Below, piece after piece: positions 21,951 through 34,760 of a DNA stretch of 64,000 nucleotides; position 1 is the stretch's first letter, and each line of letters starts with the position of its first letter. Source of the DNA: Anisodus tanguticus (Eukaryota > Streptophyta > Magnoliopsida > Solanales > Solanaceae); NCBI GenBank assembly GCA_034509755.1, contig CM067559.1, forward strand, positions 17,466,501-17,530,500. Direction: 5' to 3'. Position numbers and translations under genes: made by a program. The notes under the pieces were generated by a model. That model was not told the origin of the DNA. It worked only from the letters and a program-made list of their open reading frames with translations, and searched no databases.

Positions 21951-22508
21951 CTAACGAACAAGACTGACAATTTGGAGTACTACTCGTACCCTTACATGAA
22001 ATAAAACTATTTTTTTATCTAAATACGATAAAATAGATGAACCCAGATGACCAAGACGAGAATGCCACAAGGAAGGAGAAATGGCTGCAAAGGCGGATGG
22101 CAGGGCTTGACTCGATGGACCGGAACTGGGTATGATAGGATAAAGATCTCCCTTACTATCACACCTCATGAGAGGACTCTCCATCTTGAAATCCTTCACA
22201 AAGAAACCAAATGGATCAAATTCAATAGAAACATAATTGTCGGTAGTGAATTTACGGACATAGACTAAGTTTTTAATCAATTTAGGGGCGTGTAGGGTGT
22301 TTTTCAAGATAAGAGGTAGATGAGGGGGAGATAAAGTTTTATGACCATAACCACTTGGAATAGAATTACCATTACCAACAATTATACCACGAGCGTTGCT
22401 CAAATTGGAATAAGATGAGAGCGTACATGAATCGGATGTCATGTAGGTAGTGGCACCGGTGTCCATATACCAATTTGGGTCCGGAGGATTTAAATCAAGC
22501 GTGTGCAT
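21951..22508 (-). pseudogene. Protease and pre-integrase segment of copia element 1
   Basis: An open 185-codon piece: PDPNWYMDTGATTYMTSD carries the aspartic protease DTGA site, then LHAPKLIKNLVYVRKFTTDN, FDPFGFFVKD and the pre-integrase zinc motif LWHSRLGHLG. After this the frame is lost, where CPIC-like zinc ligands would follow. Confidence 0.88.
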
Positions 22509-22591
22509 TGCGGCTTCGATGTCGGTAGACGTGGGTGCCGATGCGTGATGGGTCTGCGGGGGCCAAGGCCCAAGTACCCCTGCTTGTTGCC

Positions 22592-23571
22592 TCAGCCCAG
22601 AAAACTGGCTTTAAGTGGGCCAGGGCGAGGTGGGCCTGGAATGTTACTGGGCAGCCCACTGCCAGTGGGGCGAAAAATGGCCTGGCCCAAACTGTGGTTG
22701 TGGGGCTCACTGTCATGGTTGTGGGGCCCAGAGCTGCTGCTGATGTTGTTGACCACTACGGGGGCCACCCCTGCCACCACCATTCTGCCACCGTTGTTGC
22801 CGTCGCGGTTCTTACCATTATTTTTCTTATTTCCACTCTTTTTGCCGCCACCGTTGTTGCGGTTTTGTCCAGAGTTGGTGGAATCGGTAGGATAAACCGT
22901 GGACTCAGTCATCATGACTACGGGACTAGCACTGGTAGCCGCCCTTTTTGCCATGCCTGCTTCTTCGAGTGTAAGTATAGAACGGGCTTGATAAAATTAC
23001 AGAAGTGGATTGCTTTGCCAAAGAAGCGTTCCAACACCATTATAGGCCTCGGAGAGGCTGAAAACCATTTGGAGGACCAAACAATCGTTCGAAACTGGCG
23101 CGCCAATGTTGCCAAGTTGGTTCGCCAATTCCTTTAATCTTTTGTAGTAAACCGAAACATTAGGGAAATCTTCCATATTGACGTGGGAGAAATCCTGCTC
23201 AAGGTTAACGACTCTAGAATTTTGATTATTTTGGAATATATCATGCAATCTATTCCATGTCGCCTTTGCCGTAGCGTCAGGCTCAATAATTGTTTGCAAA
23301 AGGTCGGTAGAAATTGTGGAATATATCCATGGAGGACAGTGGCATCAAGAGTCGCCCATGACTTAGGATCATCCTCGCATTTTGGCACCTCCGTATCCTC
23401 AGGAGCCGTAGGGAGTATGTGATGGATGACTTGATGCGATCGTGCGTGAATTTTGAACAGTTCAGCCCACGTCGCATATTGAACGTTTTCTATTTCAAGA
23501 ACGAGAGGGATGTTATTCTTGATGTTAGAAACTGTAAGGGCATGAAGAAACGTGTTCCGGGATGTAGACAT
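22592..23571 (-). pseudogene. gag of copia element 1
   Basis: The start MSTSRNTFLHALTVSNIKNN at 23571 and the LVLEIENVQYATWAELFKIH motif are the copia Gag N-terminus (UBN2-like). After a break come ATWNRLHDIFQNNQNSRVVNLEQDF and NVSVYYKRLKELANQLGNIG. The C-terminal part (22592-22954) is rich in Asn, Gly and Lys and shows no CCHC knuckle. At least two frameshifts. Plus-strand frames of 130 and 200 codons over this region are shadows. Confidence 0.85.
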
Positions 23572-23735
23572 ATTGATAGAACAATATGTGATTGAGGGAT
23601 TTGGGAGAAAAATTTGGGAGAAAAATTTGGGAAGAAGAGGGTTCCCGTCGGCACAAAAACCGAGAGCAAAGGTCTCAGAATTGCAAGGGAGTCGACAGAA
23701 AATAGGAGTTTAGACAGAGGATTTTAAGACCTAGA

Positions 23736-24025
23736 CTTCTGATACCATGAAAGAAATAATCTCTTGATTATTTTCATTAATTGAAAGACTATATATACAA
23801 TTTACATATTTCCATAATAGGAGAATCCTATTCCTATTCTATTCCTAAAACCTTATTCTACTTGGATACTAACTATACAATTATGGTAATACAAATTATG
23901 GTAAGTGTATAATACTAATTACACTACAAAACCTTACCTAATCCGTTACTATATACACGGTAATATACAGCCCACTGTGCACGATAATATACAACCCAAT
24001 ATACATAATATACACATATTTAACA
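23736..24025 (-). repeat. 5' LTR and PBS of copia element 1
   Basis: LTR 23748-24025 (278 bp). On the minus strand it is followed at once by TGGTATCAGAAG (23747-23736), the initiator-methionine tRNA primer site. Confidence 0.88.
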
Positions 24026-24030
24026 AAAAC

Positions 24031-24484
24031 AATCTTAAAAAAGATTATGTGAGGGTAAAAAGAAAAAAATAGTACAAACGCAACACATAAGCAGAAGCAG
24101 AAGTAGAATTCCAAATGAACAAATTCTAACTTAAAAAGGATAGAGATTGATTTAAGCTTTGATCTTATCTAGTAGAGGTGAAAAATTATTAGACTGTGAA
24201 AGTTGCTTCTTCTATGTAGTCTTTCATTTTCGAGACGTGTCTCGCATATTATAATAAAATCTAATACTATGCTCCATGACTTGGTATTTTTAGTAGGTTG
24301 ATGGGATGTTGAACATTTATTCGAAAATGCCTTTGTGTTTTATCTATATATATCAGATAAATATGAAATATTTTTGTCTTATTTTTTATGTTATCTACAT
24401 GTTCTAGCTAAGAGAGTTCGCCTAGTAGGTAATGACTTATTAGGTGCTTGTCACGTCCTAGGTTCAAGATTTAGGTTGTGGAAA
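24031..24484. other. Probable LTR end of a gypsy element
   Basis: AT-rich with no coding signal. It ends with cacgtcctaggttc ... ggttgtgg, resembling a decayed gypsy LTR end, just before a PBS-like aacttgatatcagaac. Confidence 0.35.
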
Positions 24485-24862
24485 ACTTGATATCAGAACT
24501 AAAATTTACAATTTTTTTAGAGTCATGGAGTATTGTCTAGTTGAGTCTTGTGAATTATTAGTACGGATACGTCTGTACTTATCTTCGAGAGCTACACAAA
24601 CATTTTAAAAGAGTTTTTCTTCTTTATGATTCTTATCGTGTTATAAAGTTGATTACAAAAATAATCCTTCTCTTTTTTCTTGAGCAAATAGGTAGGACAC
24701 ATTCTTTCGAATCTACAGGGTGAGAGGGTGCACTAGAAATACATAGAACAATAAGGAGTAAAGTCGGGTCACAAGGATGTGCTACATTATAACCACCTGT
24801 CGGGCTAGATATGGACCCTAACTAATAGACAGGCACCACCCTAGTTTCCCACAGAGGGAGAA
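24485..24862 (+). mobile_element. Internal remnant of a gypsy element
   Basis: Starts with aaaacttgatatcagaac, a decayed primer-binding site, followed by gagtcatggagtattgtctagttgagtc, resembling the leader of the Tekay-type element near 10780. It ends with the purine tract acagagggagaa next to the LTR at 24863. Gag and pol have been deleted, leaving under 400 bp. Confidence 0.55.
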
Positions 24863-27784
24863 TGTAACACTCCGTAAATTCGGATTAGGTGTGAATGAGT
24901 TAAATTACTATTATGTGATATTTTAGACATGTGAAGTACTTTCGGGATGAATTTGGGTTGAAATAGTTGTTTTGAAATCAATACGAGTAGTGAGGTGCTC
25001 TAAGTTTACGGCATGTCTGCCTTCTAGCCTAATTTTGTGGAAATCCGTTGCCAATTTGACCAAACTTTAAACATAATTATTGTAGATCTTTGAAATCCGT
25101 TCTAAATATTGTAGATCTTTAAAATACCGTTCTAACGGGAGACCCCGAGAGTGTTTTGGGTGGTTGGCGGAGGATTTCATCTCATATCCTTGGGTTGTTG
25201 GTGTCCACCCTAGCGACCAGGATTCCGCCTCAGCGGAGGTCTGGCTCAATGAAGCGGAAATGGGGATTTAAGTGACTTCCGCCCTAGCGGATATGATTTC
25301 CTTCGGAGCGAGTTTGCCCCAGCGAAATCGAGTTCGCCCCAGCGGATATTAAGACTTTTGACCTAGCATTTATTTCATTCCCCAACATTCATTCCTCTTT
25401 GAGACTCGAGTTTGGGCAACAAGTTAGCGATACCTTCAAGAGATTTTCACCCATTAGGTAATCATTCTTCCTTTCATTAATGAGTATTAGTGTATTACTT
25501 CTTATGCACGTGTAAGCATGTGTATTAAATGGGAGAAAAAGGTAGAAATACTTATTGAGATTAAGAGAGTTCTAAAGGGGGATTTAGGGTTGATTAATGG
25601 ATTATAGTGTTGTTATCCTAAACTAGTGCTATATTCATCTAGTAGGTGATGTTTATGAGATTAATTTCTTGATAAGAACCCTTTTGGGAATTGGGGGAAA
25701 ATCTAGGGTTAGAATTAGAGCTTTTCTATAATTCTTAAAATTGAGGATCCTTTGGGACTTTGTTGTTCAATTAACTTTAGATCATGCATACCTAGCTTGT
25801 ATTAGTAATATTTGGGTAGAAAAGTTGATATTTTGATAATGTGAGCCCGTGGTTCCTTTGTAATCTAGCTTGGGGGATTTTGGGTAAATTAAAATGTAAT
25901 CTCATGTATACTCGATATGTTTGATCATAGTGGCTTCATGAGGAGGCTAAGCGGAAAGGAAAGAATGTTGTTTGAATCTTCGTCTTTATTCAGGCAAGTT
26001 GAGACTTTTCTAGACTCTAGTATAGCGTTATGTGTTGGTATGCTTAATTAATGAACTAATGGGACTATTGAAAACTTGGGGGTCTCGTATTAGTAAGGTG
26101 ACAAGAACTAATATGGGTACCAGATGAACTTAAATGGGTAATTAATGAACTAATAGTATAGCAAGTGGAGGAGTTTATATGTAACCTTCGGGCCACGATG
26201 TGCGGTGCAAGATTCCACTTCGTTTGGTATGCTTGTTGTTTACTTGGGCTTGTAGCCATTGTTATGATATCCTGATTTGACTGTCATGCATTAATCACTC
26301 TACATCTCGTCTAAATACTTGATTAAGATGGATAAATACTGATAAACTGATTATGTTGATTGCATGGTGTATTCATATCCATCTCATTCATACATTATAT
26401 ATACTTGGCATTGGTTACGGGTGAAATCACTGAGAATGACTTGGGATGTTGGATTAAAGGATATGATACATGTTTATGAAAGTGATGACCGATATGACAC
26501 TTCAGCCATAGAGCTGGTATCCGATGGGATCAGATGGGTATATGGACTTCATGAGTCCTCATGGGTCACATGACAGCTACTACAGTAGCGTGTGTGTACC
26601 ATGTATTGTGGCCACTTGCATTCATACATATCATTTTGCATCGCATTCATTTATATCCTGATATAAGCTTTATGACTTATGTGTCTGGCTTTAACTCTAT
26701 TGAACTTGTGCTCTTGGACTACTAGAAGGTGTACAATTAGCTTATGCTGAACCTTGTGTAAGATCTGAACAGATCACTGAGAATTACTTGGGATGTCGTA
26801 TTAAAGGATATGATACATGTTTATGAGAGTGATGATCGATATGACACTTCAGCCATAGAGCTGGTATCTGATGGGATCGGATGAGTATATGGACTTCATG
26901 AGTCCCTCATGGGTTACGTGAAATCTACCGCATCAGTGTGTATGTACTAGGTATTGTGGCCACTTGCATTCATGCATATCATTCTGCATCGCATTCATTT
27001 ATATCCTGATATAAGCTTTATGACTTATGTGCTTGTCTTTAACTCTATTGAGCTTGTGCTCTTGGACTGCTAGAAGGTATACAGTTAGCTGAACCTTGTG
27101 TAAGACCTGAACAGAGTGACTTGAGGGATCTAGATGCCCTAATGGGGTTTAGGTTGGACTTGTGTGACATTTGACTTGAGAGTACTTATAGTGAGCTAAA
27201 CTGTGGATCCATCGTAGATTGATTAACTATTTTATTCTATACTTATGTAACTAACTAGTAGAGAGAGGTATTGTAATATACTAGCCCTCGCCACTGTTAT
27301 AGCTAGAGTCGGTCGACGATGCTTGCTGAGTACACGTGTTTTCCATACTCATTCTACGCTTGCTGCACTCTATGTGCAGGTAGCCAGGAGGCGGCGCTAG
27401 AGCAACTTGATCTTCCCCCTCATCAGAGTGTGTGATACTCGAAGTCCAAGGTGAGCCGCAACTTCTTCCCCGGCACTGGAGCTCCATTCTATGATTATAT
27501 TCTGCTAGACATTCTCGAACTATGTTTCATTGCTACTTTCAGACATTGTTATGTATTCCTATTGTTCAGACTTGTATTCTTTGATTAGAGCTTGGTACTC
27601 ATGACTATTAGATCACTTGAGGGTTTATTTCAGACTATGTATTTTTATATCTTTAGACTCGTTATTTATTCCCCTTTTACTTACTTCCGCATTTAATTTT
27701 CATTATTCCTTATGATGTGGCTGGGTTCGCCTACGGTTTAAGGTGGGTGCCCTCACAGCACAAATGGGATTTGGGGTCGTGACA
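24863..27784 (+). mobile_element. 3' LTR of the gypsy remnant
   Basis: 2.92 kb from TGTAACACTCCGTAAATTCGG to TTTGGGGTCGTGACA, the usual start and end for this superfamily in the window. 25200-25350 holds repeated cgccccagcgg/cgcctcagcgg words. It is bordered on the right by CACTA sequence. No matching 5 bp duplication exists at 24858-24862, as expected for a 3' LTR rather than a solo LTR. Confidence 0.75.
26426..27118 (+). repeat. Tandem duplication inside the LTR, 347 bp unit
   Basis: atcactgagaatgacttggg at 26426 returns as atcactgagaattacttggg at 26773. Both copies share cagccatagagctggtatc, the gtattgtggccacttgcattcat block and the ctgatataagctttatgact block. The copies are more than 90 percent alike by eye. 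Confidence 0.9.
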
Positions 27785-29108
27785 CGGACCATCATCATTG
27801 TTACTTCCATTTGAAGATCATCACCTCTTAAATCAGATGCCTGAAAAAGAAAAAAAATACAATCATTTACAGCAAAAACTGGTGAAAAACTGCATTATAT
27901 CTGCTGCGCATTAAAAATAGAGATATGCATACGAGAACACCAGAATTGAAAAAAGATATATCTGCAATCAGATACACTCAATCAAAATACCTATGAGAAC
28001 ACCAGAATCGAAAATATGAACAGTTCTTGATTTTGGATTCTTAAAACTCCAAAAAGGATGGATTAAAGATTCCAGTACTAGATCTTTGACTTGCTGCAAC
28101 TTGTTTGCCATATTTTTAACTTGAGTTCAACTAATGTTTCCTAGCTCTTATAACATACAAATCTCAACCAAATGTAGCTCATATTCTAACTGGCCATGGT
28201 AAATCTGATATGCTTGATTTACTATGTAAACATGATAAATCTTATCTCTTCATCTTCTTTGCGAACATTTCTAGAATAAACTGATTAGCTAAATAAAATC
28301 AATATTATAACTAAACTGAAATTTGAATAAGATTCAGCTTCCAAAACTAAGAAGTTCATCAAGAACAAAAATGAAGAAGTTCATCAATTCAGCTTCCAAA
28401 ACTGAAATTTGATAAGATTTGATACCTATTAATCGGTTTACTATCGATCCCAGTAGCTTCACGAGCAGTTTTTGATCCTACATTTTACACTGATATTTAG
28501 GTTAATTTAGGTTAACAACAACTAAAAATGTCAAAATTAATTGCATGCAATCCAAATACCAAACAAAGCAGTGAAAATTAAAGCAAATATCAGACCAATT
28601 GAGATGAAAAATAAAAAAACTAAACGAATCAATGAAAGCAAAATCGATATGTTGATACATGCATGAACCCTAACAAATAGAAAAGGAAAATAAAGAGCGA
28701 TTGAGAGCAAAGTGAAATCGATCACCGAAAAACTAAACGAATCAGTGAATTTGAAGCAAAATCGCTATGTTGCTGGTGCTTTGTATACCATGAATCGCTG
28801 TTTGAATACCGTGAATCGTTGTGTTTAGCAGAAAGTTTCCTTCATTGTGCCGTGAATCAATGGATTTGAAGCAAAATCGCAGGAGAGATTTGGGGAAATA
28901 ACATCGCAGGAGTGATTTAGGAAAGGTTCTAAATACGCTGAGGGACTGATTTAAAATATTTTAAAAATATTGGCGGTTTATAACTTTAAAACCGCCATAA
29001 AACTTAATATGGCATCTTAAAAAACGCCGTATTATTTTGTGTTTTACGCCGGTTCTCAAAAACCTTCATAATAATATCGCTATAATTAATTCTTTTTTTT
29101 TTGTAGTG
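27785..29108 (-). mobile_element. CACTA (En/Spm-type) transposon, one end
   Basis: On the minus strand the segment starts at 29108 with CACTACAAAAAAAA, the CACTA terminal motif, and within 150 bp carries subterminal words GGCGG/CCGCC, ACCGGCG and ACGGCGT typical of such ends. Inside are AT-rich leader-like sequence and repeated cgattttgcttcaaat words (28741-28880). Near 27840 a minus-strand tttctttttcag followed by GCATCTGATTTAAGAGG looks like an intron end and exon start. The other terminus is not found; the copy is cut at the gypsy LTR. Confidence 0.65.
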
Positions 29109-30289
29109 CTAAACTCCATAATCAGTTCATGAATACTCGCCATAATAATATTCAGTATTCCAGTGTTATGCATTATCATATGATTCGCAGTTCCTTAATA
29201 TAACTTGTTGAATGTTGAACACCTCTATTTGAGCCCGATGCCACAAACTTGTATCTTTGCCCAAGCATACAGTCTCATGTATACGTATACCTGGCCAAGG
29301 CCATAGACTGACACACTTACTTGGCTAAGGCTACTGATTTGTGCACTTATATTGGGCCAAGGCCCCACATGTTATTAATTCATCTAAAACATGTGATTCA
29401 TATTCAGAACATGGACTACTTATTACTTCACTTCCATTGTTCAGTTCAGTTATCAGCATGTTTCAGTTTCTGTATATTTCTATTTGCAACTATTTATTCT
29501 TTCAATTGATTTTACATAATAGTGCAATTCAAATGTACTGACGTCCCTTTTATTGGGGCCTGTATCTCGCGATGTAGGAAACGATTTACAGGTTGGCGAA
29601 TTAGCTCGCTAGGTTCTAGTATCAGCTACTTGGTGAGCCCTAGTTCTTTCGGGGAGTTATCTTTACTTACAATTTTTTAGTATTTTCATATAGTAAGGTA
29701 TGTCGGGGGTTTTGTCCTAGCTAGTTTTGCAGTACTTGGTTAGAGGCTTCATAGACTATAGTTACAATTAGTCAGAGTTTAGCAGGCTTATGTGTTAGCC
29801 ATGTTGGCTACGTATTAACACTTTCAAACTTGTCTCAGTATTTTCCGCATTTATGATTATTCAGTTAGACTTTCAAGCAGCTCAGTATTTTGTGTATTTT
29901 ATTTCGTATTAAATATATACCACATATTGATTCAGTCAGCCAGTTGATTCGCCCGATCAGATGCAATCATACACCGAGTGTTGGAGCATATTATTTTTAA
30001 TAGTGGTACTACCAGAGCTATTGGTTAGGATGATGTCAGTGTTTGAGCATATTATTTTGTGTCTAGATGGATAACGCATCCAACTACTTCACATACGCAG
30101 GATATAATAGATGGACAAACTCCAACTACTAGCACGCTAGTGCAACATGTTGTACTAGATTCACAGACCATCACCAAGTCCAGGTGTAGGACCCACAACT
30201 AGTGATAGCGGTAGCTCCGCTAGTGGTATGCCCAGTTGGTACAGTTTAGGCTGAGAAAAGGGGAGAAACCATAATAGAGGAGCTTATGG
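29109..30289 (+). mobile_element. Gypsy LTR and leader-like remnant
   Basis: No coding signal, but phrases such as ggccaaggcc (repeated three times between 29293 and 29365), atgtactgacgtcccttttattgggg and gcttatgtgttagcc match the style of U3-R-U5 parts of the gypsy LTRs here (compare actgacgtcccttttgtcgggg near 10285). LTR borders and PBS are not recognisable. It stands before a gag relic in the same direction. Confidence 0.45.
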
Positions 30290-30640
30290 ACTTCTTGAGT
30301 TTTGGTGCGCTAGATTTTGATGCTTCTCCAACTTCTGTGGATCATATACATGTTTGAGAAGATTCTGACTACACAAGACTTACTTCAAACTCATGCAGTT
30401 GATTTCCTAATCTTTCAACTTTCTAGTTTATGTGAGTCGTGGTGGAACACTTATACTAGTAGTATACAGAGAGATTCACCTCCATTAACTTGGGCTCAGT
30501 TTGTGACTATGTTAATGGACAAATTCCATCCTCCTGGATAGTGTGATGCTATGCGCTAACAATTTGAGCAGCTCCACTAGAGAGACATAACAATAGTCGA
30601 GTATGATGTAGATTTCACTGTTGCACTGGCGACCGAGGCA
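30290..30640 (+). pseudogene. Gypsy gag relic
   Basis: A piece reads FLIFQLSSLCESWWNTYTSSIQRDSPPLTWAQFVTMLMDKFHPPG, the retrotransposon Gag pattern (..A..W.....P.TW..F...F...F.P), then after stops FEQLH.RDITIVEYDVDFT, matching FE.L.QG..TV.EYE..FT. A stop at 30539 and more beyond kill it. No zinc knuckle, protease or RT follows. Confidence 0.7.
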
Positions 30641-31177
30641 GAAAGATCTTCTGAGGTGATGGACATTGTTATGTGATGAAAGACTTACCATATAGAGGAC
30701 ACATCCGAATGGGAGATAAGTGAATGTTGTTTGGGCTTTATAGCTACAATACATGACACTTGTCACAATTCAAATTACGAATCATGGTGGTACCTACACT
30801 TTTCCCATCGATAGGTGAACCATTCCCAAAATAAAGAGTACAATTTTTATTAAGCAAAAATTTAATAATGAGATACTTAAATATCTCCAAATCATGATAA
30901 ACATAATCCCCAAGTCTAGTTTGAGTAGTACAAGAGTTCTAAATAGTCAAGTCTGAAATACAAGTCCTTAAGGATGAAATAACTGTCCATCGAATGAATA
31001 ATAGGAAACAGTACTACTAGACATTAAGGGCCCATAACAATAGTGTCGCTCACCCTGAATATTAATATAATATGCCACACGATCAGCTACGCGGTACTGA
31101 GCTAGAACCTGGATCTGTATCTGCACAAAAAGTGTAGCAAGAGTAGTATGAGTACAACACTAGCACTTAGAGGCATC
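30641..31177. other. Stretch without a recognised gene
   Basis: AT-rich, no frame with recognisable similarity. It lies between the gag relic and a gypsy LTR of the opposite strand. Confidence 0.4.
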
Positions 31178-33660
31178 TGTCACGCCCCAAACCGGAGGGG
31201 CACGACTGTCACCCAATGCCTTACTCAACCGAGCACCCATAACGTACATCAAGCAACATGATACATGAGGGCTGGAAGGGCCATTAATACCAAACTAGAG
31301 ATACTTGGAAACAAATCGCCAACAGATAACTCAAATCGACATAAGTGAACGTATCCATGAAAATATGGCCGATAAAACACCATGATCAATTGTAAAACCA
31401 ATACTTAGACTGACATGTAGGCAAAACATCTATACACAGGACATTTGTCTATAAGCCTCTAAGAGAACATAAATGTCATAAAGGTCGGGACAGGTAATCA
31501 CATACCCGTCAATACATATACATAATCATACTGACCCAAAAAGGCAACTCCAAAGCAAGCGGAGTGCACAAACACCTTTTACTGAGCTGATAGCCTACTG
31601 TGAGGGCCGTCAACCTGTCTATCAGAATCTGTGGACATGAAACGCAATGTCTCCAGGAAAATGGACGTCAGTACGAATAAAGTACTGAGTATGTAAGGCA
31701 GATAAATATGTATATAAGAATGTAATACAAGTGAAGAGTACAAAATGTCAACCTGGGACTCAGAACTTCCACTGAGGGTGCACAACTGACATAACCATGA
31801 AAGTAAAATCAATCCACTCTATGGGGCCATATAATATAGTATCAAGTTTCTATGTGGGGTAAGCTCATCATAAACTGCCCAGCCATATAGGATGCAGTAA
31901 TATTTGCTCAACTGATCAGTGGTAACTTCTCAACCGGTGGTAAATAATGATATATAACTGCCCAACAGGTGGTATGCACATAAAAGTGTCTGCCTGATCG
32001 ACTGTAGCGCGGTGAAGTAAGAAAATAGATACATATATATAAGTGCAATGAAATACTGACCTTAAGGGACACTATGAACTGAGTCCGGGTGACCTATGGT
32101 CATTATCCTCCGACTATCGATATTGTCGCTACGTTCATCAACATACCTTTCATTATGAGTCAATAAGACAAGATATACATGAACCAATAAACTTCTTCAA
32201 TAGAATGAATGACATAGATATTTCTAGTTTTCAAGAGTAGAGCCACTTTGGATAGACATTCATTTACGTATATTTACATATAGGTCATGCCAAAAGAAGG
32301 AATGGATAGCCTTAACATACCTTATATCGAACCAAGACATATCAAGCCGGAATCAGCCTCCTTCACACCTAAGTATACAACCAACAATAAGTGTACTAAC
32401 ATTAATTACGAATATTTCAACAATCCTCTGTCAAGCGGCAAGCTCATTCTATATAAAATCGGACATCATGTCCCCCGTTTTCCTTACTTTTCCAAGTTCA
32501 TAAAAACAACAAGAACACATACAAACTTGAACTATAAACTTGCAGCACCAAACCACGTCCAACAACCCCACAATACAAATCCATTTACATAACAACAAGT
32601 GCACAAACATCACTAATCGAAAACTATTATTTTTCACAACGAGCGGCAAGCTCGGATTGAATCCCTTTAGCACCCTTCAACCCCATTATCATTTATCCTT
32701 CTAATTAATAATATGTCCAGCGTGTTAAAAAATATATTCAGAGAATTTCCAACCTCCTACTTATCTTCAAAGCCACACAAAATAGTCCAACACAAGATAA
32801 CAATACTATAAACTATTTCCAAGTGTTTTGTAACCATTTCCCTTTCGAGTTAACAATTTCTTCAATGAGCTTTACATGTAAGAAACATAACCATATTAAC
32901 AACATCATAGAAAAATTATTTACCATGATTTCCATCCATACTAAGTCATATTTACATCTTCCAAAATAGTCCATATAATTCAACAACTCCAATAATCACT
33001 TCTAGGTAGTAATTGCACTTTCTTCAATCAAATCATTCAAACAACACTTATATAAACTTGAGCACAACCAGAAGAGTGTTATACTAATTCACAACATCCC
33101 TCAATAACATCTCAATCTCATGAGAGTATTTTTCCTCTTCCAGACTAACTTTTAAGGTGAGATTTGGGTAAAACCACTTGGATTTGCCTCGGAACCCTTA
33201 GGGAACTATTGAGATGTATTAGGAGAGTTATAGGGTGAGATTTGGTTGAAATATGACCAAATAGAATTCCCCAAAATGAATTTAAGGTGGACTAGCCGGT
33301 CACAACCATAGTGGGTTCCAAAAGAGGCTATCTGCGCAGTCTCGTGAAAATGCAAATATCTCTCTACGCCGACATCGTATCGATAAAAGGTTTAATGCAT
33401 TGGAAACTAGACTCGTAGACCTTTAATTTCTTGGGTGGATCACCCCGTAATTCCAAATAGATTTGGAGAAAAGCTCTGCAATATTTAACCAAAAGTTTCA
33501 GTTAATTTATGAACGTAACTTGCGAAAACGTTTGCCGACTTTTATTTTACAACTTGCTTGAATTCAACATACAAATATAATATGATTCAAATACCTTAAA
33601 ACACGACCTCATTAAAATATTAATCACTCCTAGTTTACCCTGAAAGTACGGGTTATAATA
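31178..33660 (-). mobile_element. Gypsy LTR, minus strand, probably solo
   Basis: On the minus strand it starts near 33660 with a decayed TATTATAACCCGTACTTTC (compare TGTAACACCCCGTACTTTC) and ends at 31178 with CCGGTTTGGGGCGTGACA. 2.48 kb. No purine tract lies beside one end and no PBS beside the other, which favours a solo LTR, but the flanks gcatc and tcttt do not match as a TSD. Confidence 0.65.
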
Positions 33661-34760
33661 TCTTTGATTCATTTAATCCCCAAACCTTTTGGTACATGCT
33701 TAACACTTGTTTAATACACCTCTTAGCCTTGTAGCAGTTTCATGGTTTCCCCAGACTCACATTAGTTTACTTACGATATGAACAATGCGAAAATTTCAAG
33801 GCGTAACAGTGTCATCGCCTGACAATAAAGGAAACACATATAAACAACATAAAGTGTCCAAAAATATACAAATGAGATCAAAACTCCATAGCACAATTTT
33901 ATTCACTTTCATTATAATCCATTCCAAAGTTATTATCTATACTCATAAATTCACCTTAAATCAATTCGTATCCCAATTATAAGTAAAACCCACCTCTTTA
34001 TATCTATCACTGTAAACAAGCCATTTTCATAGATCACATATAAATTGAATCCCTCCTTAATAAATAAATTATAGGAAATAAAAACCAAGTAACATAGATA
34101 AATGAATGAAATGATGATGATGGTATGATATAGAATGTTGTGCAATGCAACTGATCCGTATCCATCCTGTATATACAGGCTAGTGCCATTCCAGCTAGTC
34201 ATGACCCATGGGGGACTCACAAGGTCCATATACGGCCATTGTACCTCCAGAGGTCTATGCCTTCAGACTGTGACCACTCACTGTACCGCCAGATTGTGAG
34301 TTTCCCACACTACTACCTGACTTTACCACCAGACTATGAGAATGTAAAACTTTCCTTTCATAAATCATATCATGTCATCCACCCGGAATAATTTCTCATC
34401 GGGCACTAAAAATCATTTACTATTTCCTGTCCTCTTCAGACCATTTCGTATCTCAATTCCATTTTCTAAGAACCATATGTATATGTATGAATGAAGGATG
34501 CATGAAAATGCCAGTATATCAATAATATCAAGAAAATATGGAAGAATAAATATCATCAATTCTTTCCACATTAACAATGCTTTTTCCATGAATAATCAAT
34601 TTTGGTAACATTATCAATTATAAATTGAGTATCATAGTTAAATTTCCAAATAAGATTCTACGGATATCATAGCCCACCTAACATCACAGAAACAATCCTA
34701 AGTGGATTTATGCACCACTGTCTCGCCCGTAAGCCCACATGTATACCATGACAACAATTA
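33661..34760 (-). mobile_element. Second gypsy-like LTR remnant
   Basis: Non-coding. 34140-34350 has repeated phrases around ccgccagactgtgag/ccaccagactatgag and a ccatggggg block, in the style of gypsy U3 regions read on the minus strand. No LTR border was identified. Confidence 0.35.

Larger units (their letters stand above)
18936..24025 (-). mobile_element. Copia element 1, full length (Ale-like), decayed
   Basis: LTRs 18936-19253 and 23748-24025, 5 bp TSD aaaac on both sides (18931-18935 and 24026-24030), PBS after the 5' LTR (right side), and internal gag-PR-IN-RT-RH on the minus strand in copia order (integrase before RT). The size of 5.1 kb with LTRs near 300 bp and the RT/RNase H motifs fit the Ale/Retrofit-like group; the clade is inferred. 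RT is open for 240 codons but gag and integrase are frameshifted. Confidence 0.92.

Noticed and set aside
22503..23137. Plus-strand frames of 130 and 200 codons
   Set aside because: Antisense shadow of the Asn/Gly-rich gag end of copia element 1; no similarity of their own.
29321..29541. Overlapping frames of 62 and 66 codons
   Set aside because: Non-coding LTR-like sequence; two overlapping frames without motifs.
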